From Schistocephalus solidus (taxonomy: Eukaryota; Platyhelminthes; Cestoda; Diphyllobothriidea; Diphyllobothriidae), in the NCBI GenBank assembly GCA_017591395.1, contig WEDG01005296.1:1-64000 (forward strand): 64,000 nt of DNA, given 5' to 3'. Below are positions 38,657-50,600 of this stretch, one piece after another (the first letter of the stretch is position 1; each line of letters starts with the position of its first letter). The notes under the pieces are model-generated. The model saw nothing but the letters and a program-made list of their open reading frames with translations. It was not told where the DNA came from and searched no databases. The translations under genes were made by a program, and so were the position numbers.

Positions 38657-41600
38657 GATATATCCGATAGCTAGTCTGTATCACCGAGTGCACTATTAAT
38701 TGTTACATTGCTGTCCCACTGCTTGTTCTTAAAAATGTTTATTTACTGATCTTTTTCTTGTTTCCTCCTCCGTTTGTAGCCCCCGAGGTCATTAGCTACG
38801 ATCCAGTCTCCTTCGCAACAGATATGTGGTAGGTGTCGCCGACTATTTTACCATCCCTTCGCGATCTGCTGATTTTTTAACAAAAATTACCTGCCCCCAC
38901 TCTTGCCTGTTAATGTGGTAATTGGTACGCTTCACCAGGAATATAATTTTAGCTGCCTATAACCGTGTCAGCCTAGGTCTAATTTCTTTGGTCAAAACAG
39001 ACACATTTCAATTGGACTGAGAGTTCGACCAATCAGTCCACAGTTTTTGACATCAGCCTAGGTCTAAAAGATGTCCCACAGAATGGAAGTGGGGTGGGAT
39101 TCTAGGACCTTTAATCGTTGTTTAACCATCAAAGAACCATTGTGAGTCGGGAGAACCCCGATTCCTAATTCGTCCAATTTTTGAAGCTTGATGATTGAAA
39201 AATGTATCGGGGTTTTCTGATGAAAAGGCCTAGAGTCCTTCCATTTGAATGTCCCGGAGTTTTTTTCAGGTAAATTACGAGGTATATTTTGTGCGGTTCC
39301 TGATAGTACGTATCCGCGGGGATTAGGTGGTCTAATCTCGATGGCATTTAAGGACCATTACGTTGTCATTCTCGTCTAATTTCCCCGGGTAATTTCATAC
39401 CGAATCTGTATCTAATGGCTCAATATCCGTTCATGATATAAATTAGGAGTTTTCCAAACTTAACGAAATCCGACCTCTTAACACTAGCCTCTCTAGTATT
39501 CAGTCAGCTGTTGTCCTTGAACGACTTTTCACTCCCCTTTGAGTGCCTTTCAAAGAATGCTTTGCTTGTAACTAGGTCTCACCGAAATTAACGGGTTGGT
39601 CAAAAGATGAAACTCAGGTAACAGCGTTAAGCTATTAAATACTCTCTGCTTTCGTTAAATCTGACTAACCTTATTCAAAATTACACCTCTACCTCGTCAC
39701 TGCATATTGATACGAGATTTTTCTTGCCTTGACATCTATCAGGCATCCCCAAAAGCCAGCCTGAAATTGGAAAGCATTCGGTGCTGCGAGACTCATCCGG
39801 TGAACTTAATGTCACATCTGATTTATTGGGTTGAAACCAGGCTATTCACCAAACCGTGAAAGGCATCTGGTGCTATAAGGGTTTTTTCAGTCCTAACCAG
39901 TCAGGCATCGATTTGCCGTTATTTCACCCCGAAAGAGTGATCCTACCAGGCTTGGCGAGATCGGGAATGGAGGCAATTGAAGTACCGCCATCTGACGCTT
40001 GTTTGGAAGTGCCCACTCCCGTATTGACCTTTAGCCAAATTCAACGGTTTTTGAGCTAGGATTAGACGCGTTAGCATTAGGAGCGACACGAGTTTACTTA
40101 TGTCCTTGTCTAATCAGCGTTCTCTTCAAGGAGAACCAAGCTGTGTTTTCTCGAGTTCCAGACAGCTACTCAAACATGGATACTCTCTAGAAATGACCCA
40201 AACCCTTTATAGATAATGAATTCGCTAAAATAACTTTGGGGACGCAAACCTATCACACATCCTAGCCATAAAAGTAAATATTACACAAACGTAATACCTA
40301 CTGTCCGAACATAACTCAGAGGGAAAGAGAGAGATGCGCTTTATTTTGAAAGCATCATTTCAATATTTTCCGCAATAAGACCCGCATTCACCGTGGCTAA
40401 AAATTGGTACGTAAAAGTGATAACACCGGAAGATAGCAAACGATACATAGGGACCGAACGCTGCAAATGTTGGCCTCATGAACGGTCGTCCATGAATGGC
40501 TCGCTCAATCTGCTCCAGATTATCTTCCTTCAAAGTGGTACTAGTGTCATTTGTAATTGACCTTATTATGATAGTTACAATAAGCGAATAGGGATAAACA
40601 ACGGTATCGAATGCGCAAAATGGGCCAGCGCATGTGAATAGAGGAGAAAACAAATGGCGACTCGGTTTCAAAAGCCCGCTCAAATTTCTTCGGAATCAGG
40701 AAAATTGATAGGGGCAAGAGGGGGAAGAGAAGTGTATCTCCTCGGTGGAACCTTCACTGTCGAGATCCTCCTTTCAAAACATGAACGTTTTTCTTTTGAA
40801 TGTCGAATCCAGACTTTTCCTTCAGTCCCTCCCAGTTGGAAACGTGACTCGTCGGTCCGAATGAAAGGAGAAGAAGCGAAAGCAGTAGGATGCGAGCGAT
40901 TGTAACGCAGGAAGCTCACTAGCCTCTATGATCCGGCGCGGCTATTATTTCCCAACGACCGCTATCCGGAATTTGCTGATGATCCAGCTGTTACACCCAA
41001 CATATAACAACGACTATGTGTTCATCCAGACACTTCGCTATCTCAGGATTTAATTTATTTCTACATCCCAATCCTCGGCCTTGCCGCATAGCTCCCCCAA
41101 ATAGCATTAATATTTTTAAAAGCATAAATTTATATGTTAGCTTGGGTAAGGTCTGGAGTAGGCCTAATTAATTCTTCCGACAGCAGTGGACCACAGTGTT
41201 CCTATTGTATGGCATCAATGTACCTCTAAAGTACATTGATCTAGGTGTTAGTTATGCTGCTTCCCATACAAATCCGGAGTCATGCGACACTTCCACAATA
41301 TCAGCAGGCATGGCAATCTGCATAAAACCCCAAATGAGCAGTTGAAAACGTACCTACAACGTTTGGTACACACAACCTTTTCCAGCATTTTAATATAATA
41401 CGGGTAATTATTTAATTATCGAATTAATAATTAAGAGCTTTTCTGAATAAACACGCGCCTTCCGCTCATTGGTTAAACAGTGAAATAAGTCGGCATTCCG
41501 TAGAATGATGGTTCGAGGAGAGTACGCACAACCGTTCCCTGTCGTAGCTGATCCTTAGTTGAATGCTGGCTCATGTCTCCTGCACTATCAGTAGCCACTC

Positions 41601-44600
41601 ATGTCTAACAATTTGAATTTCATTTAAAAGTGATCTGGCCTTATTTCTTTTCTGATTTTATTTATAGAGGCGAAATTTAAATTTAGAACTCATGTGTACG
41701 ACCTCCGAAACATAAGAGATCGTAGTGGCAATTTTTGCATTGGTTACCATCTTCCATCAGGCACACGCTGACCTCAGGACGTGAGTACTTGAAATTCCGA
41801 TCTGGGTGATTAAGTTTGGCTACGGATTCCACGCTCTAACAACTTTCATAGGGACGAAATAGGAAAATGTTTAGTGTCCTAAAGGCATTAAATTATTATA
41901 CAAGAAGCGTAAGGGAAATTTGATCGTAATTTTCGCAATGTTGAACCTTGTACTGGGCGTGGCACGGCAACGACTACAGGATGAACCGTCCTCTCCCCCT
42001 GTTGTTAACACCTTTGTATCTCACCTGGCTCCTCTGGTTGAGTCACTTATCCGATGTATGGGATTCCTCACGCTTTTATATGCCATTGGAGAAGCGCTGA
42101 GACGATGTGGCACCTTATGGAAGGTTTAGTATGCCGGTTCTTTCACTAGGGTGCAGGAAGGGGGATAATAATGACCTTAATGCTGCCATCTCAGACGCCC
42201 ATGATAACGATGTTTGTTCCACCGATGGACTTACTGCTATCAAAATTGGGCGTGGTGGCTTTTATCACTGCGGAGGCATCCTCTCGCTTCTTTCATTGAC
42301 ATCTAGTCCTGTTTACCCTTTATTTGTATGTTTCTATCGCACCCCTACACCTCGTCGTGCGTATGCGGTCGAGTTGTGACCTTTGAGCTCCTAAAGTAGG
42401 CAGCACTGTTGTATCAGTCCTAAACGGGGGTTAGAAATTGTCCCGTTATCGGCGAAGTATTCGAGTGCCGTCTAGTGTGTATTAGTAAAGGGACTAACAC
42501 CTGTTCATGGAGGTGCTTGTGTTCCTCTCCATGCAGACTGAATAACCTGCTGGGTGGCCTTTATTCCTTATCTTAACGAATTAATTCCCCGTCACATGCC
42601 TTTTTGGTTCGATATGACAGGCACCCCGACAGGACACGGGAATAAGAACGCCAATAACCGTAACCCTAATCCGAATCTCCTGGAAACTCAGCGCAAAGAC
42701 ACACGTATTATCGGTGGTTCGGGTTCCGAACACCGATCGGTAACGGGACTCACTGGACCCGTTGTGCTTTGAGCTACATTGCAGTCTCCTTTGCCTGTGT
42801 CGGCAATCTTATTCTGCATGTAATACTAGGAATGACGGTGCTTTACATTATTAACCTTAAGTCTTCTTTTCCCAGGCACACAGCCTTTTTATGTCCCCCA
42901 CTGCACCTCCAAATGCCTGCCTGTCTGTGGCGCGCTTAACACCTCGTTCTCATCTCTCCCCCCCCCCCCCCCCTCATGCCATAACGGAGGCGACATTACA
43001 CGGTCGTTTAGTGGTGCGAATGTCATCCGGTGGACACTGTGACCCGAACTCTCACCTGGCGACTTCTGTTTGGCCCCTTCTGACTTCTCTCTTCCGTACA
43101 GTTAGCCTCTTTGTGAGCGTCATTTAGCTTTTGGGCGCACGCGCGCACCGCAGTCCTGCATTTTGACACAATTACGTCCCCTCACCCTCATTAGCGGCAT
43201 GTTCTGCGTAGAAGCAGACCCTTCAGACCCTGACATCAACGACGACAGTACGTGACGCGAGCTCTTAGGGTCAAAATAAGTTTTACTTCGGCTCCGTAAT
43301 TCCGCGCATCTCCTTTTAACTGTTTCTAACGTGTTTATGACCGGCAGAGAAAATGGTGTGGATACCGCCGTCTTACTGCAACTGACTTTGAGAGCTGATT
43401 CGGGGTTGCCCCAGCAACGCTCTTTTTTCGGTCAACCTTGGTGACGATGAGTATTACTGGCAAAAACACGGGTCATTTAGGACTTTATTACTGTCGGCGT
43501 CCAGCCCAATCTCAACCTCTGGACGGGGCGGACCCGAAGACCGGCCTAGTTACGCCTTGAACTTAGAGTGTCACTAGGCTCTATCTGTTGGCCTAGCGAA
43601 GCGTCGGCGCCACTTGAGAGCGAAGCTCGCTGATCCGACCTGGTCGCAGGCGTTCTGTCCCGCTTTTGAGTTTGCAGGTGACTTGCTAATCGAAATGAAG
43701 AGGCGAGTTCCAGGAAGTAGTCGCGAAGGAGGCACGATCATTGGAACAATTCTCTCGAACCCATCATCACAGACGGTCACAGAAATGGGTAATATAAGAT
43801 ACAAAGAACACAGTATTTGTAGGGCGTGGTCTCCAGGCCACCACTCGCCTACTATATTTGGCAGTCCTCGTGGTCTTTGCCGGGGGCCATAGATGATACG
43901 ATGAGTACTTGTCAGTCCGTGTTCGAGTCGTTAATTGCCGTGATTTCATCACCGTTGTCAATCCTTGGCGTGATGATTATTCGGCAGTTCGGCCCGCTGT
44001 CACCCGGACTGCGGGTCACTCACATCGTCCTCGTGTGGCTAGTAATTGTGCTCAGGCAAAATTGAACACATAATATGAAGCTGGAAGTTCATTGCGCTTG
44101 GCATTTGAATGTGGGCAGGAGAACGGTGACTCAAGTAGCTCTACGTGCAAATGTCTCGTGTTCCCGCTGCATAGACGGGCACTCTAACGGACTGACAGCT
44201 GACTAGTTGTACACGATGATCATTCCACGCCAACTGCACCTCATGCCTCCATGCCATCGGAGGCTACTTGAAGCTGTCGCCCTCAACAGCCACACCAGCG
44301 TGAGTCCTGCGGGCTAAGCCTGCGGAAGGTAGTTGGCCTTTTCTCTCAGTCAATGAATTTGGGTGTGTACATTGGTTCGGTCAGTAGGGAAGGAACTGGT
44401 CTTGTCTAGGCGTGTACAGACGTGTGTTGCCATTGGAGCGCTGCGGGCAAGGACAATTGTCCCTCACTGCGATCGAATTCGCGCGCAAGTCACTGTCGCT
44501 CTTTCGGGCGGGAGTAGGTTATTGTCATGTTCGCATAAGGGCTATTAGATAACTTTCGGGAGCCATTTTGTTGACTTCAAATGTCATGCGAACGACCAAT

Positions 44601-47600
44601 TTCTTCTGCAACTCACTCCGGGTCCGCTTTTTTAAACTTAGGCGACGCACAGTGTTCCTTTCCACGGGCTGTCCGCTGAAGACGCGTTAAGAGGGTATAT
44701 GCCTGCATTTTCCGTTCCGATTTGAAGGAAAGTGAGACAGAAACCCATCAGATTAAGGTTAATATTTTCCATGTCTAGGCAAAACCTTCTTTTTTCTCAC
44801 AAAAGGTAACACTAGACGAAAATTAGTCCATCACCACTTCCCACTTTCCTGGCTAACCCTACTCTACTCGGCTAGCGTAGTGTAATAGCCTGTATCACTA
44901 GTTTTAACCCTTATTTTTTGGCTTTTGCCCTCATCGGCGGTCACAGGAAACCTTCTGCAAAGTGATTCAGTTTATTAACCCCCCACTGTCTAACTCGCGA
45001 GGCTGGACAGTCGCTAACTGTTACTGGCATGTAAATCATAAATGGCCATTTCAGTCTCTCCTGCCTTTCTCAGTAGCACATCTAAATCCACAGATCTCTT
45101 TGTCCGAGGATAATATGTTGCCTGAGAGCCCTGTCTTAATGGTCTGCACCAGGAATCTTGGCCCGAACTGTCGAACCTTACCTTACTTCGCTCCCATACT
45201 GGAGCAGTTCATAACCCAAGCTCGGTATCTGATCGCAAACCTCTGCCAGCTCTGAGCTTTGTAAAATGCGCAGCCGTGGATGGAAACTCCGGATCCTTCC
45301 ACCGTAAAAATCTCCTAGGTTGTACGTAGCATTAATGGCTTCTGGTACTTTGACTTTTTAAAGGGCTTACAGCCCTCTTTTCCTTCCATCTTCTTCTTCG
45401 AACGAATTTATAGTTGCATGCTTGTTTCCTTTACAAACTTATCAACGTTCACTCCTCAGAAGAGTTGAAATACTTGGTCAGTTCTCCCCCCGGCCACGTC
45501 CTTCGCGGACTTCCGATCTTCACAGTTTGCATTTTTTTCGGGTCTAGCCGGTCTTCTAAAGTTTCGCATGCTGTAAGACTGTTTAGGTATGCTTATGCGT
45601 GAGATAGGTAACTTTTTCTATTCCTAACTCGGCGCGCATGTCGTGGCGGTGGAGCCCAGCTACTGATAGGAGGGTCCGGGAAACTTCGAAGCCGTGTTCA
45701 GACTTGCACAGAAGTTTTGCCGCACCCTACACATAGGGTTTTTACTGTCAACGAATGACACCTAGCTGAACGGACTCCTCAAATGGACGTTCAATTTTTA
45801 GTGTGAAATGCACGCAAGGACACCGATTTGGCTCTTTTTCTTCGAGTTTATTCAGTTGTCTAATATAATCGCATCTATACATTTTTCTTTAAAAATGCAC
45901 CACTATTGCCTCTGTTACTTTCATTATCTGTCTTACACCATTTGGAAATTTAATAGACTGCTGCTCTGTCAGGATTTTGTGATTTGCTTATTGCATAAGA
46001 CAAGTCAGGAAATTCCATTCAGCATGCCGCTGGCCTTTTTCGTATCAAAGTCTAGGGTAAAGTCAGGCCAGTCTGACATCTTCGACCGGGCTGGCATTTC
46101 TTGGGCGACGCGGCAGTCGTCCTACTGGGTTGAAGGGGGTGGTGGAGGGAGCTGGTGGGACAGTTTCGCCTTCCCAGGTGACGGACCAAGAATGTGTTGC
46201 CGCTTTTTGTTTCTGACATGGGCACTTCCCGCCAAAAACTCTCCTCCGAGTAGAAACGCCCTGACACTGAAACCCTATTTTGTTTTGCGTAACGAGGTAA
46301 ACACGGCCATATGGCCCTTAAATGAGGGGTCAGAACAGCTGGTTTCACTCGGTAATGGCTCCCAGCTAGACTATGCAGATCGGAGAGTTAGGCTGTAATG
46401 ACTTCCTCTGAGGTTGCCGTATGGCGTCCGGCATTCTGTCCGTGTGATTTGAGTTAGATTAATGTCGGTTTAACGGCGAGCGCATAACCTGCGGTGACTG
46501 CGGTTTCGAGTCGTCTTGCCATTGTCTTGTCAAGGGAGCGCGGTGAGTGTGTGTCGCAAATCTGCCCTCGCCAGTCGGATCGGTCGGGGGCTGTACCTAG
46601 TCGCTCGCGATGATCAAGCAATCACAGCGTGTCTTTTGAGGTCGGCAGCTGACGGGACAACTGGGTCCCCATGGGAGTATTTCGGAGTGACTGGAAGGCT
46701 GAGAGTCAGGCAGCACTGACTCCCCTTTCACCGTGACCTTTATGGCACTCTCATGTGCGCGAGAACCTAATCATCCTTACCGAAGCCTGCCACGCGTGTG
46801 TGTGAGGAGCAAATTGTGTGTGTGTGGCATGCTGTGTGAAATATGTGATATATGTGTGTGATATATGATGGGGGTACGCAGGCCCACACCGGGTCAGCTG
46901 GGATCCGTGCCGCTGTCCCTACTCGCTTCTTGTTGGGCAAAATCCTGGTGAAGTGTTTGTTGTGCACCAGGCAAGCCTGGTGGGATGCCTGGGTGCGGAT
47001 TTTCGCTGTGCCACCCACCTGCGTCCTCTCCCTACCCTCTGACTTTTTGACTCCGATGGTCAAACTGTTATGTCTGACTGAACGAGGCCTGACTCCATAG
47101 CAGACAGGGTCCAGCAGTGTTTTGTGGCCCGCGCGGGCTAGGGCATGCAGCATCTACTTTAGCGAGACCTTGTCGCTGGTCAGTGGATGAGAGGATGGAG
47201 CCGGTTAGTTAACCCTTCCCTACATTGGACAACCACAACGAGGACACCAACACCAGCCCAAGGCAGTAGTAGAGCTTTGCTTGTGACTTGGATTAAAGGA
47301 CGGACTAATTACGCACCATCAACCTCACTCCCTTCACCCGCTCACCTCCATACCAATCCTGTTCCAATTTCAAGACTTGTAGTGGGCGTCAGGCACAAAA
47401 ACCTTGTCTCCCGCCTACCACACGTGTGCTGATTCATTAAGTAAACTTAAGAGGGAGCCGTTAAAACCTGCTACCCAGCCCCCGGGAATCGAGTTATCTG
47501 GCCAGTTGGCAACATTCCAAAACTTGGCTTTTAAGCCACCGTAATAAACTAGCTGCGCGTCGGTTCGATTACGGCAAAGTTTTCTGCATAGTCGCGCAAT

Positions 47601-50600
47601 TCCAATCACCATGACGTCTGTACTCGTGGGGACGCACCGACAATTAGGAAGGGGTAGGCGGATCACTCACAGCCGTCAGGTGTAAATTTAGTTTTTTTTA
47701 ATGGTGCTTGTTATTCATAGCAATAGGCGTTGTGCCGCGTGCTTGACAGAGCAGCACCTTTATTGGGTCATTCCTCTCTGCGCTGCTGTTAATTGAGATT
47801 GAACACGCCGTTTTAGAGAATCGTCGGAGGCTTGAGGATAGCATCCTCTCTACACCTGGCCTTAAACTACCGAAGCAATGATGCCTGTGTTATGAGCAGA
47901 TGGCGATGCATGGATGAACTTTGGTTCAGTTAAGTGCCTAAGCTCCATCTGATGGACTCCGTCTGTTTAATATTTGCTTTGTATGTGCGCGCGTATTCTT
48001 GCCTCTGGTTACAGACGGTAGTGCTATGTGGTTGGACGAAAAGAGGCAGAATAGGTCCAAACCTAGGCTGTATCAATCAATCTACGTCCGCCTCTGTCTA
48101 CACCCCCTCCAAACGTCTGATCCGCCTGGGACTTGGAACGAGAAACGTAGTCGGGCGCATCTCCAGTTGGTATTTGCTCTGACTCATTATTCGAACTTCA
48201 CGGTGATATTATAAACGGGTGAAAAGGACCCGACGCAAGTCGAAGTCTCGTGGGATTGTCGTTCACCGATATGACCTGATTGTGCGACCGAATACAAGCA
48301 TTAGGAAAAATCTGGGATTCCGGCATGACTAACTAACGACGGCACAACCCATGTTTTTTGTTCTCTTGCTACCTCCCCGGCTTTGCGCACCTTTTTGATC
48401 TGTTAGACTGCATTCTGCAAGAGCCGATCTCCATATAGGATATCCTAACTTATTTAGATTCACGCGTTTTACCTGTTCTTTATTCACTGTATTAGGCTAT
48501 AAGAGCAGTTACAAATCCGTAAGGAATTCGATCGGTTTAAATAGATTCCCTCCTATTTAAATTACTAGCTCTCATTGAAAGCATACCGTTATCGACATGT
48601 CTACTGGATCTAATTTTAGCGGCCCCTGCATCCGTTTACCCTCTGTCAGTGATATTTTCCTTTAAAACGCCCGTAGAAGGAGGCCCAGATCGGTCTTTCG
48701 ATAGTTCTTTGAAAAGGGAAACCTGTAGTTCAATCTGTCCCGGCGCTCTATCCTCCACTTGGATGCAGTCTGTTTTATTTGTGTCGCGCAGAGGCACCAC
48801 CCCTCCTGCCTTTCCAAATGTCTCCCCTGAAGTTTAAACTCCCTACGCCATAACTGTCAGCCTTGGCCAGGCCTTCCCTTGCATGCACTTTGCTTGGCAA
48901 GCGTACCCCATGGAAGAAGAAAAAGCTAATGTGACGTAGGATGTTGCTGTCACCTATGCCGCGCGCTTCATCATGCTGACTCGTAGTCGTTTCGGCAGTC
49001 GCCCCTCTTCCCCTCTGGCCCTGGATAACAGAGGGACGTGGCCCAGTCACCATTGTCCCCGCCCCCGCCTTAGCCCGATCGATGTTAGGACCAGCCGATT
49101 AACCGCGTCGCACATCGCCAATGCTGATTGATCGTTGTCGCGCCTCACGCCTTTGCCTCCAACCGGGCGTGGGCAGGGGTCAGGGCTGGCGCCAGCGGTG
49201 GCTGTGACCTTAACCCCCTGAACCGGTTCGTAGCCAAACAAAGGCACCAATAGGAGCCTAATCCAACAGTGACCAATAGCGAATGACTGAGGTAAGAGTT
49301 GTCGCTCGCTGCTGCTGCTACCGCATGAAGACGGGTAAGAGATGTAGACAAATGGGGGCGGATTCTAATTTTGGAAGGGGATAGACCTCTCGCGTTAAGC
49401 CTGGCGATCCAGTTCAGTTTATCTCGTAATCCTTGCCGAGTTGCATTACCTACGTCGATCAGGGTCATTTAATTGGCCATTTCGGTCGTATTAGCTGTCA
49501 TCAGCCTGACGGCTGTCGCACCCAAAGTTTGAAGACAGGTTCAGCGCTCTTTCCATTCCAGTTGTCAGGGTAGGACGTTCAATTCGGAGTCACTAAGTGA
49601 ACCGCTGGTTAAACCTAGGGTGGGTAAGGATGACTTGTGTGGCCGCCTACCCAGGGCACACGAATAAGAACCATTCACAATGCATGTGGCTTTGCGTCCA
49701 ATCCCGGGGAAGTTAGGTTTAGCATTAAGGCCAGAGTTAGGATCAGGTGTAGGGTAAGGGTTAAGGTTAGGGTTTAGGGTAATGCCAGGGTTTTTTACCC
49801 CTCTCGAAATTTGTCACAAGGCCACCGGGGCCACGGGGCGTTCCTATTTCCATGCCCTGATTAGGCGGCGGTAGGAATCCTCCTTACCCTCAGGTGCGTA
49901 AAAACCTGGAGTGGGGTATTCCTAACTGATGATGGCTAGTAGATCATAAAGGACAATTATGGCGTCTGCAACACTTCTCGATGAAAATAGGGTGTGCTAA
50001 ATTACGCCTAAAATTTGTCCCAACTGTTCCCATTGATTTGGATACGTACTATACAGTCTTTATGGCTGCCCGTCAGGGAGCTCTCGTTTGATTGGGTGCG
50101 AGCCTTCCGTTTTTCTCGGATTCTCCGCTATAGAGCACTCGCAAGGGGTCAGATGCTCTCAAAATGGTGTGCTGAATTTCCTCGACAAAGGCAGGGAGCA
50201 CTGAAATGCCTTTCTAGTCTCTGATCTTATCCTTTTAATGTATTTACCATGAACCAGTCCTCTTTCAGCTTTGATCGAAAAATATTCAACACCTCAGTGA
50301 AAGTGGCGATTTACCGTTATTGTAATACGTCGAAAACAGACGTGCCAGAAACGGCCGTTGATCTCACGTTTGTGAGAATACTCTAAAGGCCATATTAAGA
50401 AGTCATTATTGTCCGACTCTCCGTCCCGAGAAGGACCGCGTTATTACCCCCTCAGATTACAACTTCCAAAGTCAGGAGTCTTAGCGAGCCGTGCTAGATT
50501 CAAACGTATCAGGTTTATCATAAGCTGGAGTACGCTGATTTGCCGTGGATGTGGAGTACCCAGCGTCAACCTCTCCCTCTATCTCTTCGTACGCACTATT

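Larger units (their letters stand above)
30080..38779 (+). other. Kinase intron 3 (8.7 kb, repeat-filled)
   Basis: Contains a TA microsatellite (30433-30467), a GC-rich stretch (about 30950-31340), a cluster of family-G repeats (34640-35620), a reversed family-G tail (36478-36560), a family-R piece (about 35860-35930), a SINE-like repeat (about 37850-38195) and a CTG/CTA microsatellite (38604-38656). In 31600-34600 I see nothing I can name. Open frames such as 36473-36994 run across repeats and look accidental. Confidence 0.75.
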
